Shown: piece by piece, positions 25,942-34,933 of the stretch
Position numbering within the stretch: the first letter of the stretch is position 1
How the letters are laid out: every line of letters begins with the position of its first letter
DNA from: UBA10438 sp044238605
GTDB lineage: Bacteria; Bacteroidota; Ignavibacteria; Kapaibacteriales; Kapaibacteriaceae
Assembly (NCBI GenBank): GCA_044238605.1
Contig: JBIICY010000002.1
Location: forward strand, 310,001-374,000
Length of the DNA: 64,000 nt
Reading direction: 5' to 3'
Translations under genes and position numbers: made by a program
Notes under the pieces: model-generated
Databases searched by the model: none
Told to the model about the DNA's origin: nothing
Seen by the model: only the letters and a program-made list of their open reading frames with translations

Positions 25942-28479
25942 CTACCGATACAGCGGTGTTGACTGTTTTGGGATGACGAAATCTTTGAGTTGCTGGGCGC
26001 TGGCGCCAAAACGCAGAAAGAACCCTTGATTGAATCCCGTAGGAATCCAGTTAAGCGAGAGATACCAGCAATGTATCTGTTTTTGAATGTCAATAATCGG
26101 ATTGATCATCTCTCGGTTGAGCACATCATAGCTGCCGGTGATGCTCATGCGCATGCTAGGAGTGATCGATACCGAGCCTCGAAAACTCACATATAATGAC
26201 TGGACAAGCTGATCTGGATCTGGGTTCTGCAGACTGTACAACACCTGTGTTGAGATGTCCCACGGCATGTCAAACTCACTCCAACCGGGGGAGTGGTCGC
26301 CAAAAATGTCATGGTGCCGAACCTCAGTATTGAGACGCTGGTCGAATCGTTGCTCAAGATCCTTGAGCGTGCTTCGCGCTGTATCGGCATTTTGCTGAAC
26401 TGGGGAAGAGCTCTGCCCGCCCGAAAATCGCGTCCCAAACTGCACGTTCAGACTAGTAAGGCGTGCCAGCCCCTTACCTGCAGCCACCATGCTTTGATTG
26501 ATCGTGCGCCACGATGATCTTCCTGTAGCCGGGTCTGGCGCACGCACCTGATCATATGTTGAGAGTACACCGTTGACGTTGAAATCAAACTGATCGAGGG
26601 CAGGAGTACGGAGATTGAAGGTAATCGGGCTTAACTGAAGCGAATCTGCCGCCAGATTGAATGAAGTGGCTGCGTTAAGTGTAAACAAATCAATGGGCTT
26701 ATCAACAGTATCGCCTTGGTTGACTTTGATTGCAACGCGGTTCAGAAACGAGCCTGTAATCAGGGCCTGCGTGCGTTGTGAGGCAAGCTGTCCGCTCGGA
26801 CCGAAGCGCCCGTACTGTATGGTTTGTCCTGTTACGGGGCTAACATAGCTCCCGAAAAACCCTAGCATTGGGTCTGATTGATCAGGTACGTACTGAAGAC
26901 CGATCGATGGCTGCAGGGTGTGGCGTATTGCCTTCCAGCCGAAGATATCGGGCTTTGCCATGCCGTACAGAAACGTGCTAGCCGAAACTCCTACTCCGTA
27001 GGTGTATTCGCGGAAAAAGCCTGTTTCTCTTGTAACATTCAATGTGGAATCGGCCGCGTTCACAGACTGCGTATACCGGTGGAAATACCAGTTTTCAGAA
27101 AACGTGATCGACGGTGAGATCTGCACGTTGCCCAGTCTTGGTGTAACTGTGAGGGATGGGCGATGTTCGATGATGGACGATTCGGTAACCTTGAACGCAC
27201 CAGTGTCCAACGAACGAAATGTGGAATGGGTGTAACGTCCAGTTGCACGGTACGAAAACTGTATGTCGTTGATCCACGACCCAGGCGAGGCGAGCCCCTT
27301 GAATGGCTGCAGCTGAGGTACACCGAAACTGACGGAGGGATTTTGCGAAACCGACCCCGTAAGCATGTTTTGGTCGCGCGTATACCCGGTGTTCAGCGTC
27401 ATACCGTTGTAGAACGTACGCTGATACGAGACGTTACTCCGAGCATTTTGCCGCAGCCGGTCCAAGGGATTGAACGACGTATTCTGAAAGAGCTTCTGGG
27501 TTGTAAAGAGCACATCGGCAACGATGGACTCGCCCGGACGCAGCTGCTGCGAGTGCGCGGCTTGAACGCCAATATTCATGGCAAATGGATCGAGCACATT
27601 GAAGCGGGTATAGCCAAAACGAAGTTCTGCATTGCCCCGAAGGTTGCTGCCGACCACGTACTGCCCACGACCATAGAGCGTAAAACCACCTTTGGAAGTG
27701 ATGTCCGTGGTGATCTCCGCATCCAGATAATCGCTGATGGCAAAGTAATAGCCCAGGTTCTGCAGAGCTACACCTCGGTCACTCGTAACAAGGGGCGATG
27801 GCATGATCAGTCCTGACCTGCGGCCGCGCTCAAGCGAGAAGAACACCCCGAAGGGAAGCGCAAACACCGGAACGTCATCCACATACCAAAGAAGCGGGTC
27901 CAGGAAGATCTTGTCGTCCGTAACGACCTTCATTTTGGGCGACGTAAAGTAGAAATGAGGATGGGGGGCATCACATGTGGTAAAACACCCATTCTCGATG
28001 AAGGCCGTTGTTTCGTCGATTCGTTTGATGGCAGACCCGTAATAGTATCCGCCCTCAACGGATGTCTCGCCGTACTCAACCCGCCCCTTGCCAGTGGTAA
28101 AGTTGTACTCCATAGACTTGCCGGCATACTCTTCGCCATTGTCCCGCAGAATGGGGAAGCCCACTATACGTCCGCTGGCATCACGCATGCCGCCAGCCTT
28201 CATGGTACTGTTGTCAAAATTGATGACGATCTCTTCTGCTGCAATCTGCTGGGTTTTAAAAGTAACGTTGGAGCTTCCCCGCAGACGAAGTGTTTTTTGA
28301 GTTGGACGAAAGTGCGCTGTGTCTTTTGCGGTAAATGTTACAACCGTGTCAACCGAACCGGTTTCTGTCCTGTCTGCAAGCTTTACCGAATCTGGGTCAG
28401 CAGCACTCCATGCCTGTATGGATGCACAGGCAGCCGCACAGAGCAGAGCAATTCTGCGCCACAGACCTATCGTGCTTAT
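25942..28479 (-). CDS. lptD: LPS-assembly outer membrane protein LptD (OstA family)
   Basis: About 845 residues. The C-terminal ~600 residues are a beta-barrel with alternating hydrophobic/aromatic strands ending in a terminal aromatic-X-Arg, and the N-terminal part is an OstA/LptA-like beta-jellyroll (GSSNVTFKTQQIAAEEIVINF, SMEYNFTTGKGRVEYGE). It inserts LPS in the outer leaflet. Start choice: the first ATG (28203) would remove the signal peptide and half of the jellyroll. The frame is open back to a TAA at 28495-28497 with no ATG, GTG or TTG. An ATA at 28477-28479 overlaps the upstream stop as ATAA and gives a good signal sequence (STIGLWRRIALLCAAACAS); CTG 28462-28464 is the alternative. 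Function is sure; the exact start is not. Confidence 0.82.
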   Translation of the reverse strand: MSTIGLWRRIALLCAAACASIQAWSAADPDSVKLADRTETGSVDTVVTFTAKDTAHFRPTQKTLRLRGSSNVTFKTQQIAAEEIVINFDNSTMKAGGMRDASGRIVGFPILRDNGEEYAGKSMEYNFTTGKGRVEYGETSVEGGYYYGSAIKRIDETTAFIENGCFTTCDAPHPHFYFTSPKMKVVTDDKIFLDPLLWYVDDVPVFALPFGVFFSLERGRRSGLIMPSPLVTSDRGVALQNLGYYFAISDYLDAEITTDITSKGGFTLYGRGQYVVGSNLRGNAELRFGYTRFNVLDPFAMNIGVQAAHSQQLRPGESIVADVLFTTQKLFQNTSFNPLDRLRQNARSNVSYQRTFYNGMTLNTGYTRDQNMLTGSVSQNPSVSFGVPQLQPFKGLASPGSWINDIQFSYRATGRYTHSTFRSLDTGAFKVTESSIIEHRPSLTVTPRLGNVQISPSITFSENWYFHRYTQSVNAADSTLNVTRETGFFREYTYGVGVSASTFLYGMAKPDIFGWKAIRHTLQPSIGLQYVPDQSDPMLGFFGSYVSPVTGQTIQYGRFGPSGQLASQRTQALITGSFLNRVAIKVNQGDTVDKPIDLFTLNAATSFNLAADSLQLSPITFNLRTPALDQFDFNVNGVLSTYDQVRAPDPATGRSSWRTINQSMVAAGKGLARLTSLNVQFGTRFSGGQSSSPVQQNADTARSTLKDLEQRFDQRLNTEVRHHDIFGDHSPGWSEFDMPWDISTQVLYSLQNPDPDQLVQSLYVSFRGSVSITPSMRMSITGSYDVLNREMINPIIDIQKQIHCWYLSLNWIPTGFNQGFFLRFGASAQQLKDFVIPKQSTPLYR

Positions 28480-29261
28480 CGGAGTGATATTCGCTTATAT
28501 GATCGTGGTACGGCAAGTTTCGATTCTGAGATACGAGGTGCGTCTGTTGTAACCGTTTCGTATTCGAGGTCAACTTCGTGCTCACCATCGCGCACGCGGA
28601 TCTTGATCTTATGAGGCACAGAGCATGAATCACCCTCAATGTGCTTAACGTCTCCATACTGTACATTCAGAACCGTCGTTCCGTCCACGTTCTTACGCTG
28701 ATACTGTTTGATCACACGTTGCACACTGTCGATGAGGGCAAACTCTATGGTTGCGGAATCTTTTCGAAGGAACAGCGTTGATCCATCGTTTCGAGGCTCA
28801 GAGACTGTGTACTCTGCCGGCAGCCCCGGAGGCAAACATTTTACAATCGACAGAATGTCGTTCAGTCCAAGGGGTATCGGCAGCAGGTCATTGACTTTGG
28901 ACGAGCGGGGATCGCCATCGACAGCATTCTGCTGAAGATAGTTAACGACGAGGAATGAATCTGGCTGGGCATAGACACGCGCTACGACAATCCCGAACGG
29001 GCCGAGCGCGGTCATCAGCACGGTATCTCCCCGGACGGCTGCTGTAAATGAAGCCCCTTGTTCAAAACCTGTTGAAGGCGTTGAAACGGTCATCGTACCC
29101 TCTATGTATAGGTTCGACGGACGTGCAACAGGCCACACGGACTCGCTGGAACCACTCTTGCGATCGATCCTCGTGGAGGGCGCTGCACGCAGAACATCGA
29201 GGCCGCAAACCATGTTGAACACAGTTAGCGCCAGTAAAATCATTGTATGTTGCATCTTCAT
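28476..29261 (-). CDS. DUF4292-like exported protein
   Basis: 261 residues from ATG 29259-29261 (a second ATG two codons in is equally possible). A hydrophobic N-terminus suggests export. The body reads as LolB/LolA-like beta structure: LYIEGTMTVSTP, PFGIVVARVYAQPDSFLVVNYLQQ, LDSVQRVIKQYQRK. It resembles the DUF4292 proteins of Bacteroidota, thought to be envelope lipoprotein-like factors. The stop overlaps the proposed ATA start of lptD, so it probably shares a role in outer membrane biogenesis. Confidence 0.65.
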   Translation of the reverse strand: MKMQHTMILLALTVFNMVCGLDVLRAAPSTRIDRKSGSSESVWPVARPSNLYIEGTMTVSTPSTGFEQGASFTAAVRGDTVLMTALGPFGIVVARVYAQPDSFLVVNYLQQNAVDGDPRSSKVNDLLPIPLGLNDILSIVKCLPPGLPAEYTVSEPRNDGSTLFLRKDSATIEFALIDSVQRVIKQYQRKNVDGTTVLNVQYGDVKHIEGDSCSVPHKIKIRVRDGEHEVDLEYETVTTDAPRISESKLAVPRSYKRISLR

Positions 29262-29363
29262 CTTCTGCAAATATCCAACATCAGGAGCGTAGAAACGTCT
29301 GCAAGGAACCCTTTTAAGGTGTTATTTGTTACCTCTGTCTGCACTAACAACGGCTAACACACC
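29262..29363. promoter_or_regulatory. Divergent intergenic region between the DUF4292 gene and the PTPS gene
   Basis: 102 bases between divergent starts must hold both promoters. TATTTG-like AT-rich stretches occur on each strand near 29270 and 29320, but no full TAnnTTTG match was seen. Confidence 0.3.
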
Positions 29364-29828
29364 ATGATCTTCGTAACGCGAAAGACCCACTTCTCAGCTG
29401 CTCACAGGCTGTTCAACCCGACATTTTCAGACGAACGCAACGAAGCGGTATTTGACAAATGCAACAATTTCTGGGGTCACGGCCACAACTACGTGGTAGA
29501 AGTTACCGTTAAGGGGCTTCCAGATCCGGGATCCGGCTACGTGATTGACCTCAAGAAACTCAAGGCACTTCTCGAAGAAGTGATTATTGACAAGGTGGAT
29601 CACAAGCATCTCAATTTTGATGTGGAGTTTCTGCAGGGAATCATACCAACAGTTGAGAACCTCTGTGTAGCATTCTGGCAGCAGCTCGAACACAGGCTGC
29701 CAAGCGGAGAACTGCATTGCGTTCGCGTGTATGAGTCCGACCAGAACAGTGCTGAATATTTTGGTGCACCGGTGAGTGTGCCGCGGTATCCAGCAACACA
29801 TGCATATAACGTCCAGGAGGCCGTATGA
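29364..29828 (+). CDS. 6-pyruvoyltetrahydropterin synthase (PTPS) family enzyme
   Basis: 154 residues. Zinc ligands H14, H39 and H41 are in FSAAHRL and WGHGHNY, and the catalytic Cys is C33. The spacing CNNFWGHGHNY (Cys-x5-His-x-His) matches the biopterin-type PTPS of animals (CNNPNGHGHNY) rather than the QueD type (Cys-x3-His-x-His). It would convert 7,8-dihydroneopterin triphosphate to 6-pyruvoyltetrahydropterin. The next gene, folE, overlaps it by 4 bases and makes the substrate. A queuosine (QueD) role remains the alternative. Confidence 0.85.
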   Translation: MIFVTRKTHFSAAHRLFNPTFSDERNEAVFDKCNNFWGHGHNYVVEVTVKGLPDPGSGYVIDLKKLKALLEEVIIDKVDHKHLNFDVEFLQGIIPTVENLCVAFWQQLEHRLPSGELHCVRVYESDQNSAEYFGAPVSVPRYPATHAYNVQEAV

Positions 29829-30553
29829 ACTCCGAACGCGCGCGCCTTCATACCCTCGTAGACCTAGATGACGCCGAACTTGAGCGGCAACTCCTGAAAG
29901 CCGGCAACCTCTATCCCACCACGAGCAAGACTGGCAGTCAGCTCTTCGATGCCAATGGCAACGTGCCGCTCACTGATGAAGAACGAGAGCACATGATCGT
30001 TGCGGTTGAACAGAAATTCTCTGAAATCTTCGATGTGCTGCGCATTGACAGAAACGATCCGAATAGCACTGACACACCGTTCCGACTGGCACGGATGTGG
30101 ATCAACGAACTGTTTGCCGGCAGATATTCGGCAGCACCCAAGATTACGGTGTTCCCGAACCGACGTCAAGTCGAAGAGCTCGTGATCTCCAAGGGGATCA
30201 AGGTAATGAGCGTTTGCTCACACCATTGGCAGCCGATTACAGGCACCTGTGCAATTGGATACATCCCACGTGAGAAAGTCATTGGCCTTTCCAAGTTCAC
30301 ACGAATTGTTGAATGGTTCTCCCGCAGGGGTCAGATCCAGGAAGAGCTTGGCGAGCAAATCGCAGACTTTCTGGTTGATATTCTGGACCCCATTGCTGTT
30401 GGTGTTGTGATTGATTCCAAGCATTACTGCATGATTGCTCGCGGGGTTGAAGCCCACGACTCGAGCTCAATGGTAACGTCCGTTATGCGCGGTGAACTAG
30501 CAACCAATCCCGCAATGCGCGCAGAGTTTCTACAACTCGTTACTGAGCAGTAG
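29825..30553 (+). CDS. folE: GTP cyclohydrolase I
   Basis: 242 residues. Zinc ligands are C131 and H134 in VCSHHWQP and C202 in KHYCMIARG; the GTP-binding stretch IGYIPREKVIGLSKFTRIVEWFSRR is complete. The usual CEHH is CSHH here; the Cys and second His ligands are kept. It opens the GTP ring to form dihydroneopterin triphosphate, the entry into folate, queuosine or biopterin pathways. Overlap with the PTPS gene argues for the pterin branch. Confidence 0.93.
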   Translation: MNSERARLHTLVDLDDAELERQLLKAGNLYPTTSKTGSQLFDANGNVPLTDEEREHMIVAVEQKFSEIFDVLRIDRNDPNSTDTPFRLARMWINELFAGRYSAAPKITVFPNRRQVEELVISKGIKVMSVCSHHWQPITGTCAIGYIPREKVIGLSKFTRIVEWFSRRGQIQEELGEQIADFLVDILDPIAVGVVIDSKHYCMIARGVEAHDSSSMVTSVMRGELATNPAMRAEFLQLVTEQ

Positions 30554-30566
30554 GTTTGCCAGCGTT

Positions 30567-31208
30567 ATGACGCTGGACTTCGAAGAACCCCTTTGGAACA
30601 ATGCGTCTACACCGGTCGGTGTAGACGAGGCTGGCCGTGGAGCCCTAGCTGGACCAGTGGTAGCAGCAGCTGTAGTGCTTAACAGAACGTCGATTCCCCC
30701 GGGGGTAGATGACTCCAAGCAGCTTTCCCCGCGCAAACGCATGGAGTTGCGGCGCGAAATCATTGCATCTGCCGTTGCATGGTCTGTTGGCATTGTAGAT
30801 GCCGCAACGATCGACCGCATCAACGTTCTTCAGGCTACGTTCAAGGCAATGTTTGAGGCCATCAACGGATGTCTTCAACACATTGCTATCGAGACCTGCA
30901 AACCCCATCTCCTGATCGACGGCAACAGGTTCCCACAGCATGAGCTGCCGTTTACGACAATCGTGCATGGTGATGCCATTTCGCCAAGCATCGCAGCAGC
31001 ATCAATTTTGGCGAAGACAACACGTGACATGCTGATGATCGATGATCTGCACAAACAGTACCCACAGTACGGCTTTGATGTACACAAAGGGTACGGGACT
31101 GTCTTGCACAGAAACGCCATAATCACCTTCGGTGCGTGTCCGGAGCACCGAGCGAGCTTTTTATCGAACATTCTCGGCAAGGGGACGGCAGATGCTCTCG
31201 ATAGCTGA
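30567..31208 (+). CDS. rnhB: Ribonuclease HII
   Basis: 213 residues. The active site begins GVDEAGRGALAGPVVAA with D20/E21, followed by DSKQLSPRKR; the later acidic ligands fall in LIDGNRF and the SIAAASILAKTTRD helix. It cuts RNA in RNA/DNA hybrids and removes misincorporated ribonucleotides. The stop overlaps the symporter start by 17 bases. Confidence 0.94.
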   Translation: MTLDFEEPLWNNASTPVGVDEAGRGALAGPVVAAAVVLNRTSIPPGVDDSKQLSPRKRMELRREIIASAVAWSVGIVDAATIDRINVLQATFKAMFEAINGCLQHIAIETCKPHLLIDGNRFPQHELPFTTIVHGDAISPSIAAASILAKTTRDMLMIDDLHKQYPQYGFDVHKGYGTVLHRNAIITFGACPEHRASFLSNILGKGTADALDS

Positions 31209-32556
31209 CCTTGCTGTCGTGGTGCTTGCGTTTGCTGCAATGTACCTGGCTGCCCGCAGAGGAAAAGGGTCCGACGCACAAGGATTTATCGTTGCCGGCA
31301 GGTCCCTGACAATTCCATTCTTCGTGGCCTCGCTCGTGGCAACCTGGTATGGGGCAATTCTTGGCTCAGGAGAGTTCATACTCCGATACGGAGTCGTCTT
31401 CTTACTCTGCTTCGGCCTGCCATATTACGTTGTAGCACTCTTGTATGCCGGATTTCTTGCGAAACGCATCCACAATGCGCAGGCTGTGTCTATCCCAGAT
31501 CAGTTCGGACGTGTCTACGGCCCCCGTGGACGCACCATATCGGCACTTGTGTTACTCGTGATCACAACTCCGGCTAGCTATCAGCTGATGATGGGAATCG
31601 TCCTTGCCTACAGTTTGCAGATTCCATTACTGGCAGGCATCGCAGCGGGTACGGTTGTCTCAATTGCATTTGTTGCAGGGGGCGGACTGCGCAGCGACAT
31701 TTATGCAAACACTGTCCAGTTTGTGCTGATGTATGTTGGCATGAGTGCTCTCGTGTTATTTGCTGTTCGTGCCTTTGGCAGTCCGGCAACCATGTGGACG
31801 GCTCTACCAGAGTCGACTACAGCGTTGCCCGGATCAGTAGGGTGGACAGGGGTTGCCGGGTGGTTTCTGATCGCACTGCAGACATTCATCGATCCAAACT
31901 TCTATGTGCGAACCGTTGCTGCTAATAGTCAACACGTTGCCAGACGGGGTCTGGCCATTAGTGTTGCGTGCTGGATGATCTTCGATGCACTGCAACTGTT
32001 GGCTGGACTGTACGTAGTGGCATATGCGCCCGCGACAGACCCAACATTATCGTATCTCTCGTTTGGTGCGCAGGTCTTGCCTCCAGTGGCTCATGGTCTC
32101 TTTATTGCCTCACTGCTAGCAGTGGTTATGTCGGCTGTGGACGGCTACGCATTGTCAGGTGCAACCATGCTGGCTCACGATATCGGACACTCCATCGGTC
32201 GCAACCATAGCCCACTGATGCGCTACCGCATCGCACTTGTGCTCGTGGCTGCAGTTGGAATGACCGTTGCGTATGTAGTTCCGAGCATCATCGACATCAT
32301 CTTCTACGGCGGTTCTATTGCTGTCTCTGCTGTCCTGCTGCCCTTGATAGTGTCATTTACCTCGTTTGCGCCACGGCTACGTTCCACTATCGTACTACAA
32401 CTAACATTCCCTGCTATGGCGGCTATTATTTCGCGCATCAGCAACACAGGGGAGCCGATATTTGTGGGTCTCTTTGCCTCTGCCGTTGTAACAAGTCTCG
32501 CAATCCTCTTCACCCGTCATGCAAAAGCCGCTCGGAACACTTTACACGGCCTCTAA
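31192..32556 (+). CDS. Sodium:solute symporter family transporter
   Basis: 454 residues from ATG 31192-31194 inside the rnhB end; an in-frame upstream start at 31132 would add 20 charged residues that overlap rnhB. About 12-13 membrane helices are visible. The LeuT-fold SSF family features include GFIVAGRSLTIPFFVASLVATWYGA in helices 1-2 and the small-residue helix with GLRSDIYANTVQFVLM. The substrate is unknown (members move proline, pantothenate, sugars, acetate). It overlaps pgsA by 38 bases. Confidence 0.88.
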   Translation: MLSIADLAVVVLAFAAMYLAARRGKGSDAQGFIVAGRSLTIPFFVASLVATWYGAILGSGEFILRYGVVFLLCFGLPYYVVALLYAGFLAKRIHNAQAVSIPDQFGRVYGPRGRTISALVLLVITTPASYQLMMGIVLAYSLQIPLLAGIAAGTVVSIAFVAGGGLRSDIYANTVQFVLMYVGMSALVLFAVRAFGSPATMWTALPESTTALPGSVGWTGVAGWFLIALQTFIDPNFYVRTVAANSQHVARRGLAISVACWMIFDALQLLAGLYVVAYAPATDPTLSYLSFGAQVLPPVAHGLFIASLLAVVMSAVDGYALSGATMLAHDIGHSIGRNHSPLMRYRIALVLVAAVGMTVAYVVPSIIDIIFYGGSIAVSAVLLPLIVSFTSFAPRLRSTIVLQLTFPAMAAIISRISNTGEPIFVGLFASAVVTSLAILFTRHAKAARNTLHGL

Positions 32557-33055
32557 CGCCATATCTGCTGTGCGCGGTTTAATGACCGTGCCCGTAGTCG
32601 CATATCTCTACACAGATCAATACGTGATAGCGTTCTGGCTGTGCATCCTGGCGGCATGGACCGACTGGTTGGACGGCTACCTTGCTCGACGGACCAAGAC
32701 GGTCAGTGAATGGGGGATGATCATCGATCCTCTTGCAGATAAGATTCTTGTCGGTGCAATTGTGGTCCTACTTCTGATCAAGGGACGCCTACCGCTGTGG
32801 TATGTATCGGCAATTGTTGTGCGCGATGTGATCATTCTCGTCGGCGCTCAGTGGCTTCAGCGCACAAACAGCCTTGTTCTTCCATCGCTTTTGCCCGGCA
32901 AACTCGCCGTAACGGCGATCGCCCTTACGGGCGCTTTATCAATGATCGCCTCACCCTCGTCGGCAGTTGTGCAGGTGCCGCTATACCTATCGTGTGCCCT
33001 GATGGCTCTATCTTTGTGGGTATACGGAAAGAGATTACATGGGATTCTTCGATAA
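32519..33055 (+). CDS. pgsA: CDP-diacylglycerol-glycerol-3-phosphate 3-phosphatidyltransferase
   Basis: 178 residues, four or more membrane helices. The CDP-alcohol phosphotransferase motif DGx2ARx8Gx3Dx3D is complete in DGYLARRTKTVSEWGMIIDP followed by LAD. It makes phosphatidylglycerol phosphate, the first step to phosphatidylglycerol. PgsA is the best match; other CDP-alcohol transferases are less likely given length and position before ftsY. It overlaps ftsY by 17 bases. Confidence 0.88.
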   Translation: MQKPLGTLYTASNAISAVRGLMTVPVVAYLYTDQYVIAFWLCILAAWTDWLDGYLARRTKTVSEWGMIIDPLADKILVGAIVVLLLIKGRLPLWYVSAIVVRDVIILVGAQWLQRTNSLVLPSLLPGKLAVTAIALTGALSMIASPSSAVVQVPLYLSCALMALSLWVYGKRLHGILR

Positions 33056-34034
33056 AATCAAGCAAAAACTCACGGGTGTCGCCGAGTCATTGTCATTCGA
33101 CCGGCTCAAAGAGGGGTTGGCGAAAACACGTGATTCATTCGTTGGAAAGTTGCGCAGGCTGCTTTCAGGACGGACGATAGACGATGCACTTCTGAGCGAC
33201 ATCGAAGAGGTACTCATCACATCAGACGTTGGCGTTACGACGAGCGAAAAGATCATCGCTCGGCTAAAGGAACGGGTAAAACGGGATAACATCTCAGATT
33301 CTGAGGTGATTATTGACGTTCTTAAGGAGGAAATCGCCGACCTCATCGCCACATCGCCGTCTGCAGCAAATGATCGTACATTTTCCATTGACGAAGCACA
33401 CAAGCCCCATGTAATCATGCTCATCGGCGTAAACGGCGTGGGCAAAACCACAACCATCGGCAAGCTTGCGCATAACTACAAAAAGGCAGGGAAGTCCGTG
33501 CTTATCGGTGCCGCAGACACCTTCCGCGCTGCTGCTAACGAACAGCTCGAAGTATGGGCCCAGCGCGCTGGTGTTGATATTGTTCAGCAGCAGCACGGTG
33601 CAGACCCGGCCGCAGTAGCATACGACACACTGCAGGCGGCAAAGGCACGTGGAACCGATGTTGTGATCATAGACACTGCCGGACGTCTGCATAACAAGCA
33701 GGGGTTGATGCAGGAGCTTGAGAAGATCTCCCGTGTTATGAAGAAGATCCACGAATCTGCACCGCATGATGTGTTTCTTGCGCTTGATGCAACTACCGGA
33801 CAAAACGCACTTCAGCAGGCACGAGAGTTTACCAAAGTTGCGCCGCTTACTGGCATTATTCTCACCAAGCTTGACGGTACAGCAAAGGGTGGAGCGGTGC
33901 TTGCCATCGCAGACGCAATGAACATCCCCGTGCGATACATCGGCGTTGGTGAGAAGATCGATGACCTTCAGGTGTTCGACACGGAAACCTTTGTAGAAGC
34001 ACTTTTTGAAGAAAAGTCCCACGCTCACGCATGA
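33039..34034 (+). CDS. ftsY: Signal recognition particle receptor FtsY
   Basis: 331 residues: a short N-domain (1-115) and a GTPase G-domain with GVNGVGKTTT (130-139), AADTFRAAANEQLEVW, DTAGR and TKLDGTAKGG. It receives SRP-ribosome complexes at the membrane. There is no long acidic A-domain as in E. coli, which is usual for this phylum. It overlaps the next small gene by 4 bases. Confidence 0.96.
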   Translation: MGFFDKIKQKLTGVAESLSFDRLKEGLAKTRDSFVGKLRRLLSGRTIDDALLSDIEEVLITSDVGVTTSEKIIARLKERVKRDNISDSEVIIDVLKEEIADLIATSPSAANDRTFSIDEAHKPHVIMLIGVNGVGKTTTIGKLAHNYKKAGKSVLIGAADTFRAAANEQLEVWAQRAGVDIVQQQHGADPAAVAYDTLQAAKARGTDVVIIDTAGRLHNKQGLMQELEKISRVMKKIHESAPHDVFLALDATTGQNALQQAREFTKVAPLTGIILTKLDGTAKGGAVLAIADAMNIPVRYIGVGEKIDDLQVFDTETFVEALFEEKSHAHA

Positions 34035-34540
34035 CAACCGATGCTCCCCGTTGGCGGCTGCGTGCGCCTGTGCGGACCACCTTACTTGTTGCTGGCCTAG
34101 CCTCAGCGTTCTTCCTTCTCTATGAGGTCGTCCTCTTTGTTCAGGAAGCTCGCGTGGTTATAAACATTGGTACAGATTCAACTGATGTCCCGCAGCAGCG
34201 AATTGTAAACAAAGACGTCTTTACGCCCCCTGCAGACGGACTTTTGCAACTTGATCAGGCAACCATGTTGCTCCACATCATCGAGTCTATCGACACTCTT
34301 GCGTCCACCGTGTCCGAGGGGGCACGCACAACTCGTATCGTGAATATGCTCAATGAGTACACGGTATCACTACCGGAATACCGATGGATTCGCACAACAG
34401 TTTCTCGCGAGATCGCGCAAAAGACTCCGGGATCAGCAAGCAGAAGCAGTGCCTTCGGGAGATATGAATCCCTTCTCATTCCCGAATTCACGCGGCACCG
34501 CAGATTTTTCCTCGACAGTCTGGACAGGCAGCTGCTATGA
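34031..34540 (+). CDS. Single-pass membrane protein of unknown function
   Basis: 169 residues. A basic N-terminus, one membrane helix at about 15-37 (TTLLVAGLASAFFLLYEVVLFV) and a ~130-residue soluble, probably periplasmic, part with no recognised motif. It overlaps ftsY by 4 bases (ATGA) and the TMEM220-like gene by 4 bases, so it is cotranslated with both. I do not recognise its family. Confidence 0.7.
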   Translation: MTTDAPRWRLRAPVRTTLLVAGLASAFFLLYEVVLFVQEARVVINIGTDSTDVPQQRIVNKDVFTPPADGLLQLDQATMLLHIIESIDTLASTVSEGARTTRIVNMLNEYTVSLPEYRWIRTTVSREIAQKTPGSASRSSAFGRYESLLIPEFTRHRRFFLDSLDRQLL

Positions 34541-34890
34541 CTGGCGCAGCGCATGCCGGATGGAGATTCCTGTATTCAATCCTTGCCGGAATCTTCATGT
34601 GGTTTGTATCGCTACAGTTCAATGATGCAGACGCACCCCTCTGGATAGCAGGATACGGTATTGCCGCGCTGCTGTGCCTTACGATCGCCTTTGATGTTCG
34701 TACTACCCACCTCTACCGCATTGCACTGAGTTACTGTGCGGCTCTTGTGATCTGGGTTGCTACACTTGTGCCCAACCTACAGGGATTGTGGTGGGACGGA
34801 GAAGTTGAGCGAGAGGTTGGCGGACTCACCTTCGTTCTGCTCACACAGCTTATTGCGCTTCCGTTTTTCAGGAAGATGTCACGTTTGTAG
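34537..34890 (+). CDS. TMEM220-like membrane protein
   Basis: 117 residues with four membrane helices. The stretch QFNDADAPLWIAGY between helices 1 and 2 matches the Q(Y/F)NDPDPxxW signature of the TMEM220 family, small membrane proteins of unknown role. It is coupled by overlap to the gene before it. Confidence 0.7.
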   Translation: MTGAAHAGWRFLYSILAGIFMWFVSLQFNDADAPLWIAGYGIAALLCLTIAFDVRTTHLYRIALSYCAALVIWVATLVPNLQGLWWDGEVEREVGGLTFVLLTQLIALPFFRKMSRL

Positions 34891-34933
34891 TGGTTAACGA
34901 CACGTAGAAGTGAGACACACTTTCTACGATGTC

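Noticed and set aside
27163..28614. Two plus-strand frames of 217 and 219 codons within lptD
   Set aside because: Opposite strand of the LptD barrel; no recognisable domain.
30670..30720. CCCCCGGGGG palindrome inside rnhB near 30700 as a regulatory site
   Set aside because: It lies inside conserved rnhB coding sequence (PPGVDDSKQL) and has no partner copy.
33294..34037. 247-codon minus-strand frame across ftsY
   Set aside because: Shadow of ftsY, Cys-rich random text, no start context.
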